Part shown: positions 54,596 to 64,000 of the stretch, piece by piece
Layout of the letters: the number at the start of each line of letters is the position of its first letter
Position numbering within the stretch: the first letter of the stretch is position 1
Assembly (NCBI GenBank): GCA_022495995.1
Contig: JAFEMH010000333.1
Location: forward strand, 62,001-126,000
DNA: 64,000 nt
Reading direction: 5' to 3'
Source of the DNA: Adenophora triphylla var. japonica
Taxonomy: Eukaryota; Streptophyta; Magnoliopsida; Asterales; Campanulaceae
The notes under the pieces: model-generated
The model's input: only the letters and a program-made list of their open reading frames with translations
Told to the model about the DNA's origin: nothing
Databases searched by the model: none
Program-made: the position numbers and the translations under genes

Positions 54596-57027
54596 TTATA
54601 CCTTGGGTCCCGAAGTTAGCAACCCTTTACGACTCCACACCTGTTTGATGTAAGGAGGTTTGCTCTTCCCGGCATTGGATGTGAACCGCAAAAGGCATTC
54701 TGCAGCCTTGTGACCTAAACCATCACACACGTAACATTTGTAATAGCTACAAGCTTCATGAGGTTTTACTAACTCCTTACTCTTCGTAGGAGTTGCATGC
54801 GGTTTTGGACAAGGAAGCGGTTTGGGAGGTGCGGTTCCACCTAACATTCCACTGATACAAAGGGAACAAAGCTTTGGTTTGACCACGTATTTTCTCGGGG
54901 ACGCTATTCCCGCTTTTGAAGGCGGGAGGAGCGGTCGAAGAAGAAGCGCGGTCGGACCCGGAGTTAGCAGAACCGCCTTTTCCACCGTAAGCGGTTGGAG
55001 CAGAATTCTACCAATTCCATAAGCCATTTCCTCTTCAGATGCTTCCACGTAATTCTTAGGTTTTAACACGTAATTCTTCCCATATTGCTTTCCTTTAGGG
55101 TAGACATAATTTACTTGTCTTCCTTTACCCTTTCCTTTAGCATGCTTCCCTTGGGAATTTCTTTAGTTAGTTCCAAAAATTCCTCATCCTTTTCACTCGA
55201 GGATGCACACTTCTCCTCTTCCTCGCATCCAAACCCTAGACCATCCTTAGTTCCAGGAGGAACTTGGAAGTCCAAGATTTTATCCTTGGTGGATTGAGAC
55301 TTGAGCCACGAATCAATAATCTTTTGACGATCGTCGATTTGGGTTACCAAGTCATCATTCCCGAAGTTGAAGTGCAGCAACCTTAGTTTCAAGGATGCGG
55401 TTTTGATCAAAGAAGAGGAGTCATCTCTGTTTGATTTGGTCCTTAAGATTAGAAATTTCAGACCTCATCACGCTTTTCTCCGTCTTGTACAATTAAGTTC
55501 ATCATGAGCTAAGCTTAAGGCTTTCTTAAGATTTGAGAATTGATGGATCACCATTTCAGCTTCCTTGAACATTTTTTCATGTTCCATGGGAGAAACCTCT
55601 TCCACCACCTTTTTCAAAATTTTCTTTGGAATAGCTTTTGAAGGTGGAGCAGTTTTAGATGAGAAAATGGGACGTGAATACGAACAATTTCCTATCTTAA
55701 TACTAGGAGTAAGTTTAATGTCATCATCCAATTTATAATTTGGAAGTTTTGCAAAAACCTCCTTTTCCTCCATATCATGCAACTCAAGTGATTCGTAATC
55801 CGAGTCATCGTAAGTGTCTGCAACTAAGCGTAGATTAACCTCTTCGGTTTCATCATCACTTCCATCCTCAGAATCTGTTTCATCCAAGTTGCTAACTCCT
55901 TGAAATTCTCTTCCTCCTCAGCAACCATTCCCTTACGATGAGAAAATTTCGAAGGGAAAGTTTTCTTTTTCATATATTCATATTTAGGTTGTGGACACTC
56001 AGATGCAAAGTGGCCAGGTTTCCTACAGCTTGTAGCATACCAAGTCACTCTTCTTCTTTGTATCTGCACTCTAGAAAATGTTGCAGGAGGTTTGCCTTTT
56101 GAAAATGATTTTGTGAAAGGTTTTGAGGATTTTCTAAATTTTTGGAATCTTTTCACAAACATGGCAAAATCATCATCATCCATCTCGATGAGTGATGAGG
56201 TTGATATGGAAGGATCAAAGTGGTTTGATTGGATGTGGATGGTTTCTCTTCATGTTCCACTACGTACATAGAAAGCGATTTGGTTTTCCCTTCTATCTCC
56301 TCAATATGATTTAATTTAAGTTCATAGACTCTAAGATTGGCATACAAGTTACTTAACGACCAAGTACCCAATACTTTGGAGTCTTCTAGAGAGGTAGCCT
56401 TATTTACCCATCTAGAACCTAAAGCGTATAGGAAAGTCATATTGATTTCCTTATCGGTTAAAGTTTTACCAAGAGATCTACACGCATTAACTACCTCAAC
56501 ATAGCGATCGTAGGTTTGACGCAAGGTTTCGTTGGATTTTCTGTTGAAGTTGTTGTAGGATCTTTCAACAAAGTGTATAATTTGTTTTCCTTGCACTCTT
56601 CGTCACCTTCGAGGTAGCTCTCTATGGCATCCCACATCTGCTTTGCGGTTTTGAGGTACATCACTTTCGTAGAGTTGATACGGGAGGGTTCCAGAAATGA
56701 TGAACCTCGCCTTGTGTCCAAGGCAACTAATCTTTTCTCTTCATCCGACCACTCATCTTTTGGCTTTTTGACCTCCGGAGTTTCAAAGATTGGTGGTTGC
56801 ATCGGCATTAGCCTTCATTGGAATTAGAGGGCCATTGATCACGCATTCCACCAAAGATCTCATCTATGGTTTCCAAATGAATAAGCATTCGGCACTTCCA
56901 GATGTCAAAGTGGTCTTCGTCCAACATTGGAATGTGTGAATAGTTAATGTAGTCATTGTCTTTGAGGTTGCCATATCGAATCGGCACACAAGCCGTTAAG
57001 CTTGAAAACAAGGTTTTAAAATGTGTT
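54596..57027 (-). pseudogene. SIRE gag, frameshifted
   Basis: Segments in three frames: NYSHIPMLDEDHFDIWKCRM and LIHLETIDEIFGGM at the start, KTAKQMWDAIESYLEGDEEC, ETLRQTYDRYVEVVNACRSL, then a first zinc knuckle CRKPGHFASECPQPKYEY and a long acidic region, and a second knuckle CYVCDGLGHKAAEC. The two-knuckle gag of about 600-700 residues is characteristic of the SIRE lineage. Frame breaks occur about every 300 bp. Confidence 0.85.
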
Positions 57028-57042
57028 TGCTCTGATACCACT

Positions 57043-58521
57043 TGTTGGTCCCAAAGGTGGCAACAAGGGTGAAAATACAGCTAGAGGGGGGGGGTGAACA
57101 GCTGTTTAAAATTTTTCGCCCTCAATTTGAAACTAAACCTCTACGCTTACAAAACCTCTTGCAGTGTATTAGAAACCGCAAGTAGAGTTGTAAAATGCAC
57201 AAATGAATACTTGATAAAATGCGGTTTTGAGAAGGCGGTTTTGCAAGGCGGTTTTAGTGCAATTTTACGAGCAGTTGTGTAAACCGAAAGTGCGGTTTGA
57301 CTATGTTAACTCCAAACACAATTTCACAATAAAGGATAACTATATAAGATCAAACAGAGAAAGGTAGATAATTAGTAAGCACAAGAAATGAAAATGCAGA
57401 AAGTAAGAACACGCTATTTGGAGTGGTTCAATCGATAAACGATCTACGTCCACTACCAAGATGGTTAGTCTTGGATTTCTAAGAGAGATTTTATATTATG
57501 TATTGTGAGATTACAAAGTACAATAAAATCTTTTCTATGAAGAACAAATCCAAAACTATAACCTGTATCTCAAGTGTTTAATCTATGTGATTAGAACAAA
57601 TGAGGTGTGTGTGTGAGAACAAGATCAAGGCTCTTTAAATGCATGAGATGTAGAGCACAATGATACTTGAAAGTGTTAAGGCTTGATTTCCGGCCGGGAA
57701 TATTTCTTGGAGTATGAAGATGAAGATTCAAAGGACTTGGAATTTCTCGGCGTAGCTTCAATCTTCGTATGAACACAAAGACTTTCTCAATTTTTCAAGC
57801 AATCTTCAAATGGTGAAGATTGGGGTATTTATACCCAAGCATCAAGAAACTAGCCGTTGGACACAAATTGATGAAGGACAAGACTTGATGCTTTCTTATT
57901 GGTCCACAAAGAACCACTTTTGTCCTTTGGTACAGTAGTTGCGCATAAAGCCGATAATGCTCCACTGCAAGCAATGAGGTTTGGACACTGTCACCTTTTC
58001 AAGATCCTCGCATCTTCTCCGACTTTGAATCACGTGACAAGATAAGGTGGTTGACATTGGATATTGCCGATGTGGATCACAAGGTCAAAGAGCGGTTCAC
58101 TTCAAGTCTCAATCATTGGGGCGGTTACGGAGTACGGGCGGTTTGACAAGTGCGGTTGGTAACTCCAAATGAGGTTGCAGTGCGGTTGATAATGAGCCGC
58201 AAGGTGCGGTTCATCATAGGGGCGGTTGCAGACTTCGAGTAGTTCAAGAGTAGTTTCAAACAAAGGATTTCACCAAGCAAATGCTAAGGGCGGTTTTGCT
58301 AGGGCGGTTCCAAAGGAGTGGTTTGAAACTTCTGAACTGCAACTCTCAATTCCAATGAGTCTGTGCCAGTCTTCAAGCCTAATCTATAAAATGGACTTAA
58401 CTAAAAATTGAAGTATAAGCTTCATTACATAGGGTCCTAAAGTCCTTAAAATAGACAGGAGGTTATGGTATCAATCAAATCTAATACAAATATAGGAGGG
58501 TTAAAACATGCATACCCAACA
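57043..58521 (-). repeat. 5' LTR of the SIRE element
   Basis: 1479 bp, borders as in the left LTR. From about 58226 to 58521 it is practically identical to the left LTR. From 57043 to 58225 it differs at many sites, most of them at CAG or CTG (see findings). Confidence 0.9.
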
Positions 58522-58535
58522 CGTCCATCAACAAT

Positions 58536-60014
58536 CAATGAATATGTATTCAAGTAAGGCAACAAGGTATCATCAACTAACCCTACATAGTCAATATACA
58601 ACAATACATGGCCTCTATAAAGGTCCAAGCTCAATTTACCAAGTTGGAGTCACATTGGTTAAGTGGCCAAACAAGGCTGCCAAGCGTTTTCCGAGTGATA
58701 TTTAAAGTACTTCCACAATTCTATTTTAACCAAATAAGATGTCATTGTGTAGCTAAAGTATTCTACTTTAATCTAAGTTAAAGAGGGTACATTTATATCC
58801 TAGTTAGATTGGGTTTAAACAGCTTAGAAAATGGTCAAGAGTCACCAGGCCAGGGCACGACTCGTGCCCCTTTGACCCCCTCCAGATACAGTCGTCCCTC
58901 ATAGGGCACGACTCGTTATCCTACAGGGCACGACTCGTGCCTTATGGCATGACTCGTGCTTCTTCAGCTCCATTTCAATCAGCAAGGGTGACAATTAAAT
59001 CACGAGTCGTTTACACGAATTGGCCATGGGCACGACTCGTGCCACGACCAAAATCAGACATCAGTAGCAGGTTTTCATCAGCAACTCAAAAAGAACCAAA
59101 ACCCAAACCAAGCTTCCTCGTATTTGTGAACATAAAAGGGTTTACTAACTTTACTAATATCATTCTAAACCATTTAAACCAAAGTAGTATAAATCTAGAC
59201 TACTTACAACTTGATTTCCTACTCATTTCACCCCCACATTTCAAGTTTAACATCCTTAATTCAACTTACATCATACTCTCTTGCTCTTTATCATCCTCCA
59301 TGAACAACAACACTACATCTATGTCATTAGCCCATTCCTCAACTCCAAGAAGTGTTCCAAATCATCAAACCACAAGAATAACAAACAATAACAACATCAA
59401 ATATTTCTTGAGCATGTAATTGAAGGAAAGTCATAACAACTTACCTTAACAATATGAGATGAAACAACGATTTTTCTAGCTTGATGAGCTCCCCTCGTCG
59501 CCCCGAACAAGAAAGTACAACCGGATCGTAAAATGAAGAAGGATTAGATTTACTAGGATTTTTGGAAGGAAAGGTTTAAAATTGGTTTTCCATGGAGAAA
59601 ATGGAGGAGGAAGAAGATGATTGAAGAAATGGGGAGGTATGGGGAGGTTTGAAATGAAGGTGGTGAGGGAAAAAGGGGAGTATGGCCCCCCATACAAAAT
59701 TAAATGGGATCTTCCAACAATAGGCAATTAAACCCTCCAAGGTTTAAGGTAGCCCAATTATCACCTCAACTTCTCTCCATCACACCAAGACACCTCACCC
59801 ACTCATTATATTTTATTTATTTTCATTTATTATAATCTTCACCAAAATACTTTATCTTATTTCCCATTTAAATCCTAAAGCTTTAAAGTTATCTCCTAAC
59901 CATCTTAACTTAACATAACAATCAAAGACATAAAGTAAGCACATAAAGTCAACCAATAACATAAAATGCATATAATAGGATGCTAAAATAGTGCCTAGGT
60001 TTAGGATCGTTACA
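58536..60014 (-). mobile_element. Outer gypsy LTR, part 2 (5' portion)
   Basis: Continues the minus-strand LTR broken at 32053. Its 5' end TGTAACGATCCTAAACC is at 60014. It carries CCACTCATT and poly-pyrimidine blocks also found in 660-1300. The small plus-strand frame 58937-59419 is a by-product of the palindromic words. Confidence 0.85.
58853..59043. repeat. Array of GGCACGACTCGTGCC words in the LTR
   Basis: About six copies (near 58853, 58904, 58926, 58946, 58998 and 59028) of a 15-bp self-complementary word with seven-base arms GGCACGA and TCGTGCC around one C. Two are worn on one side. It sits at the place in the LTR where the sister copy at 285-514 has GGGCGACCGCCC words. Confidence 0.88.
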
Positions 60015-61150
60015 CCAGTGTTTATTTTCATATGTGCCAGTTTTACTTATTTGAAGTGTCAATGTTTTTTATAATATGTGCCAGCGAGTGTTGCTTGGGC
60101 TGTCAGTTTTACTTTGTTGTTTGAAGTGCCAGTGAGTGTTGTTTGTAATGCCAGGATTAATTTTTGAATATGCCAGTGTTTTTTATGATATGTTCCAGTG
60201 AGTGTTGCTTGGACTGTCATTGTTACTTTGTTGTTTGAAGTGCCAGTGAGTGTGTTTTAGAGTGCCAGTATTATCTTATTTGAAGTGTCAGTGAGTATTG
60301 TTTGTAGTGCAAGTATTAATTTTTGAATGTGCTAGTGTTTTTTATGATATGTTCCAGTGAGTGTTGCTTGGACTGCCAGTATTACTTATTTGAAGTACCA
60401 GTGAGTGTTATTGTAGTGCAGTGTTACTTATTTGTAGCTTCAGCAACTTCAGTGTCATTGAAGTGCCAATGAGAGTTATTTGGAGTGCCAGTATTAATTT
60501 TGTAATATGCCAGTGTTTGATATTATATGTGCCAGTGAGTGTTGTTTGGAGTGTCAGTGTTACTTTGTTGTTTGAAGTGCCAGTGAGTGTTGTTTTGAAG
60601 GCCAGTATTTCCTATATAATATGCCAGCACCTGTTTTTCAATGTTATTGCCAATCTAATTTTTTATTTTTATTTGCAGCAAGCCATATTGATATTACTTC
60701 ATTGTTACAAAGTGCCAGCTTTAGTGTTTAAAAGTGCCAGCATCATTGTTTGAATATGCCAGTGCTAGAATTTTCAAAGTGACAGTATCAGTGTTTCAAA
60801 AGTGTCAGCATCAGTATTGTAAAGTGCCAGTAACAGTGTTACAAAAAGCCAGCATCAATGTTACAAAGTGCCAGCATCAATGTTACAAATGCCAGCATCG
60901 GTTTACAAAGTGCCGGCTTTAGTTTTGAAAGTGCCAAAGATCATTGTTTGAAAGTGACAATGTTAGAGTTTTCAAAATGCGAGTATTAGTGTTTCTAAAG
61001 TGCCAGTGTTAGGGTTTCAAAATGCCAGAATCACGAATATAATGTGTCAGTTTATTAATCCATAAAAATAGGTGAAATCAAAAGTGACAGTGGTAGGGTT
61101 TCAAAGTGCCAGCATCACGAATATAATGTACCAGTTCATTAATAAATAAC
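60015..61150 (+). repeat. Word array built on (AG)TGCCAG
   Basis: About 24 exact TGCCAG/GCCAG copies and many variants (TTCCAG, TGTCAG, TACCAG) spaced roughly 20-60 bp, with phrases such as TGAGTGTTGTTTG and TTTTTATGATATG repeated between them in the first half and CATCAATGTTACAAAG in the second. It starts directly at the outer LTR border. No coding frame makes sense. The words are nearly all on the plus strand. Confidence 0.8.
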
Positions 61151-62185
61151 AATATGTGGATATCGAAGAAAACTACGACTGAAAACATGTCGAAAAATAA
61201 GTAAAATCAAGTATCATACCTTCATTCCGATGCTTGCTCCTGTTTTCTTTGGTTTGGCCAGACATAATGTCGGAGAATAAGAAAAAATACGACTGAAAAA
61301 AGCTCGGAGAAAATGTAAATCGGTGGAAATTGATGATCGAAAATGACGAAAATGTTCAAAATCGGTGAAAATTGATGAAAAACTACGAAAACTGTTCGGA
61401 ATCCTTGAAGAACAAGTACGCAAAATTAAATTGAGAGCGCAAATGACGAAAGGAAATTGAACCGGACCGGAAAAGCATGTGTTAGCGTCCGTTAAATGAA
61501 CCGCGTGTCAAAAACACGTTTTTTCTTCAGTTTGTAAAAAAATGCGTTTTTTGCAAGATTTTTGCATATATATTTAGATTATAGCTGTTTAATGAGTTTA
61601 TTAGATTAATAATGAGGTATTCTTTTCAATTTTTCTGAATTAAAATAATAAATTTTAAAGCTCATTAAACAATTATTTTTTAAAAAAATAATTAGAAAAC
61701 ATTCAAATATTGCAACCTAGTCTAGACACCTAGGGTTGATTAATTAATGAAAAAGAAAAAAAATTGCACATTTTCAAAAGTTTTCAAAGAGTGTGAGTAG
61801 TATAAATCATTTTTCCACTTTCTCTCCACCCATGTTTCAAAACCATTTGCCAAAATCATTTGCTAAAACCATGTGTTGAATCAATTTTTCATTTTTAACC
61901 ACTTGATAGTGATATTTTTGGGCTCCAACTTGTCAAATTTAGGAACGACTTTGTTTTAATATATTTATGATAAGAAGCTCAAGAAGTAAAATTAACTAAT
62001 TTATATCCTTCGGCTTCGGATCGGCTAATGGACTTGTTGGTGATGACAACGACCTCCAATATATATTATCACCCACAAATACCGTCGTCGGTAAATCTCG
62101 TTCTCTCCTCTCCAAACGGTGTCCTAACTTACAAATCTACCTTCAAAAATGTTGTCTTAAGCACAGTTAAGTTACACAAAACACA
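61151..62185. other. No gene recognised
   Basis: AT-rich sequence with small frames only. The plus-strand frame from 62028 runs into the hAT element at 62186 and has no recognisable domain. A repeated phrase CGAAAATGACGAAAATG / GAAAAACTACGAAAA occurs near 61340-61390. Confidence 0.5.
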
Positions 62186-62354
62186 TAGACGTGGCGGTTG
62201 GATAAACCGCCGGTTAGCCGGTTAAAAATCGGCGGTTACAAACCTCAAAATCCTCAATCGGAATCGAACCGGATAACCGGCTAAACCGGTTACGGTTTAG
62301 ACGGTTTACGATTTTAACGGTTATCCGATTAACCGACGGTTTATCCGGTTTTCT

Positions 62355-62520
62355 GCTCGGTCGAGTCTTTGGTGTTGCTCGGTCGAGCATACCCTTTTAG
62401 GATTTAGGGGTTGAGGGTTGCTTGGCCGAGTCTTTGGTGTTGCTCGGTCGAGCATACCCTTTTAGGGTTTAGGGGTTGAGGGTTGCTCGGCCGAGTCATA
62501 TAGTTGTACTCGGCCGAGCA
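62355..62520. repeat. Palindromic words CTCGG(C/T)CGAG, left set
   Basis: Six copies of GCTCGGTCGAGCA or ACTCGGCCGAGCA at about 62355, 62377, 62421, 62442, 62485 and 62509. A partner set of four is at 63559-63664 on the other side of the microsatellite. Confidence 0.9.
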
Positions 62521-62936
62521 TATCATTTTTCAGTTAATTTTTTAACAGTTTTCGTTAACTTTGTATGTAGTATATTAATTTTTTTTTCAATTTTTTTTTG
62601 AATAAATAAGACTATTTTAGACTTAAGTTTACTACATACATTTTTTGCAAAAAGGTTTATAAAAAAAGTTATGAATTTTTAAAGAAATAAAAACTTAACG
62701 GTTTTTTTTTAAAAAGTTAATTTTTAATTTTTTTCAATTTTTTTTTGGATAAGTAAGACTATTTTAGATTTTTGTTTACTACATACAAATTTTGCAAAAA
62801 TTTATATAAAAAAAGTTATGAATTTTGAAAGAAATAAAACTTAACTTTTTTAAAAGAAACGAAAGTATATAAAAGAAAAAAGGACGGTACCCTTAAATTT
62901 TATTAATTAAAATAAAATTACAAAGTGGGTATTGGT

Positions 62937-63502
62937 AGGAATGGTGGTGGTGGTGGTGGTGGTGGTGGTGGTGGTAGACTGGTAGTAGTGGACCTAGTGG
63001 TATTGGTAGGAGTGGTAGTGGTAGGAGTGGTAGTAGTAGTGGTAGTAGCGGTAGTAGTGGTGATGGTAGTAGTAGTGGTAATAGTAGTGGTGAATGGTGA
63101 TGGTGGTGATGTAGACTGGTAGTAGTGGTAGTGGTAGGAGTGATAGTGGTAGCGGTAGTAGTGATGGTGGTAGTAGTAGTAGTGGTAGTAGTAGTGGTGG
63201 TGATTGTGGTGGTGTAGACTGGTAGTAGTGGTATTGGTAGGAGTGGTAGTAGTAGCGGTAGTAGTGGTGGTGGTGGTAGTAGTAGTGATAGTAGTAGTGG
63301 TGGTGGTGGTAGTAGTGGTGGTGGTAGTAGTAGTAGTCGTAATAGTAGTGGTGGTGGTGGTAATGGTGGTGGTGTAGACTGGTAGTAGTGGTATTGGTAG
63401 GAGTGGTAGTAGACTAGTGGTGGGAGTGGTAGTAGTAGTGGTAGTAATGGTGGTGGTGGTGGTGGTGGTACCGGTAGTAGTAGTGGTGGTGGTGGTGGGG
63501 GT
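62937..63502 (+). repeat. Compound GGT/AGT microsatellite
   Basis: About 560 bp of GGT and AGT triplets with interspersed AGACTGGTAGTAGTGG blocks repeated four times (62974, 63113, 63217 and 63378), so a higher-order repeat of about 100-160 bp is superposed on the triplet repeat. Translations on either strand (poly-Thr/His or poly-Gly/Val) are not genes. Confidence 0.92.
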
Positions 63503-63558
63503 GACGAACATAACGGCTAGTTTGAAAAAGTAGCCGTTGGAATGAGTTCTGGCGTTCT

Positions 63559-63664
63559 GCTCGGTCGAGCCACTCATATGACTCGGCCGAGCAGGACCGT
63601 TATTGGAAATTTACACACTGGAATGAACCCCTCGGCCGAGCAACTCATATGACTCGGCCGAGCA
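63559..63664. repeat. Palindromic words CTCGG(C/T)CGAG, right set
   Basis: Four copies near 63559, 63581, 63631 and 63652, twice in the phrase CAACTCATATGACTCGGCCG. Same word as the left set at 62355-62520. Confidence 0.9.
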
Positions 63665-63819
63665 ACTCAAAAACCGGCGGTTAACCGGCTTTTCAAAAAC
63701 ACAAACCTTAACCGAACCAGCCATTTACCGGTTTCGGTTAACCGGCGTTGACCGGTTGAAAACCGTTCGATTGGCCGGTCCGGTTTATAAAATGGACACG
63801 TCTAACGTCTAAGAACACA

Positions 63820-64000
63820 TGAACAAAGTCACTTTTACCTGTCTCCTATTTCAATTTTCATGCAATTTTATAAAAAAATGTATGAACTATGAAATTTCTT
63901 TAGCTTGTTCACAGTTCTCATTCTCGTGTTGTTCTCAAGTTGGCTCCAATATTTTCTAAAGTCAGTAAAGTATTGGTGGAACTGGAAGCAGATAGTTGGT
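63820..64000. other. No gene recognised
   Basis: The sequence after the hAT element continues the host sequence interrupted at 62185. There is no recognisable feature. Confidence 0.5.

Larger units (their letters stand above)
44477..58521 (-). mobile_element. SIRE-type Ty1/copia retrotransposon, 14.0 kb
   Basis: Right LTR (5') 57043-58521 and left LTR (3') 44477-45959, minus strand TGTTGGGTATGC...GGGACCAACA. Target duplication CGTCC at 44472-44476 and 58522-58526. Primer binding site TGGTATCAGAGC at 57040-57029, polypurine tract AATAGGGGGAGAT just inside the left LTR. In order on the minus strand: gag, protease, integrase, reverse transcriptase/RNase H, spacer, and an extra reading frame, the SIRE/Maximus plan. 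The coding region has many frameshifts, but 51.5-58.2 kb also shows a pattern suggesting base-calling errors. Confidence 0.92.
32054..58530 (+). mobile_element. Athila-like gag-protease LTR element (TR-GAG type) with two nested insertions
   Basis: 5' LTR 32054-33405, 3' LTR 43129-44476 plus 58527-58530. Both are 1352 bp, TGATGG...CCATCA, with about six differences by eye. Target duplication ACAAT at 32049-32053 and 58531-58535. Primer binding site TGGCGCCGTTGCCGGGGA at 33412 and a purine tract before 43129. Without the CACTA and copia insertions it is about 7.1 kb. It encodes only gag and protease, with no reverse transcriptase or integrase, so it must have depended on a helper, as known for the terminal-repeat-with-GAG class. 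Confidence 0.9.
62186..63811. mobile_element. Ac-like hAT element, non-autonomous
   Basis: Left end TAGACGTGGCGGTTGG, right end ...GACACGTCTAACGTCTA, flanked by 8-bp duplications AAAACACA (62178-62185) and AGAACACA (63812-63819, one mismatch). Both subterminal regions are dense in AACCGG/CCGGTT words (62195-62350 and 63670-63790), similar in style to the AAACGG subterminal sites of Ac. There is no transposase frame. Internally it has CTCGGCCGAG palindromes, a duplicated 150-bp AT-rich segment (62575-62700 and 62735-62860) and a long GGT/AGT microsatellite. Confidence 0.75.

Noticed and set aside
51296..57027. Reading the many pol and gag frameshifts as evidence of an old, dead SIRE copy
   Set aside because: The block has a CAG/CTG alteration signature, and the LTR part outside the block is nearly identical between copies, so age cannot be judged from these frameshifts.
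62918..63577. Long minus-strand frame (219 codons) of Thr/His/Tyr
   Set aside because: Pure translation of a GGT/AGT microsatellite inside a transposon.

Overview
This is a stretch of nuclear DNA from a flowering plant, most likely a eudicot. The evidence is intron-rich plant genes with GT..AG introns, plastid-targeted enzymes, plant retrotransposon lineages (chromovirus/Tekay-like, Athila-like, SIRE-type copia), a CACTA transposon with the CACTACAAGAAAA end usual in dicots, Stowaway and hAT MITEs, and AT-rich intergenic DNA. I could not fix the family or species.

Layout. 1-3415: the LTR of a minus-strand gypsy element, cut by the window edge, inserted into the integrase of a minus-strand copia element. 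3566-5025: a two-exon tau-class glutathione S-transferase whose expected ATG reads ATA. 5404-6296: a minus-strand kinase plus DC1-domain pseudogene. 9280-14677: a nine-exon ferrochelatase complete except for one in-frame TAG in exon 5. 16472-16658: an isolated last exon of mitochondrial ATP synthase subunit g. 17819-24197: an apparently intact seven-exon anthranilate synthase beta subunit (minus strand), its introns full of MITEs. 24340-25759: a Helitron-like element. 25.8-28.5 kb: AT-rich duplicated DNA. 28659-29139: an unrecognised reading frame.

30066-60014 is a nest of transposons. A minus-strand chromovirus-like element (gag 30066-31038, LTR 31119-32053 continuing at 58536-60014) was split by a plus-strand Athila-like gag-protease element without reverse transcriptase (32054-58530, target duplication ACAAT). 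That element was itself hit twice: by a 5.3-kb CACTA element in its gag-protease frame (35164-40463, duplication AAA) and by a 14-kb SIRE-type copia element four bases from the end of its 3' LTR (44477-58521, duplication CGTCC). The CACTA element carries exon-intron pieces of at least three host genes (kinesin-12, a plastid-type MATE transporter, an IFRD-family protein) in one orientation. 60.0-61.15 kb holds a word array built on TGCCAG, and 62186-63811 is an Ac-like hAT element with its own 8-bp target duplication.

Only the ferrochelatase (tetrapyrrole synthesis), anthranilate synthase (tryptophan synthesis) and GST loci look like host genes, and two of the three carry a potentially disabling change. 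The most unusual signals are: (1) the multi-gene CACTA element; (2) arrays of short self-complementary GC-rich words inside unrelated transposons, including the same word in two different LTR families and different words at the same place in two LTRs of one family; (3) about 80 copies of GCGGTT, almost all on one strand, along the SIRE element; (4) a predicted intron in front of the SIRE third reading frame; and (5) a 6.7-kb block in which CAG and CTG look systematically altered, probably a sequencing artefact that matters for reading the frameshifts there.
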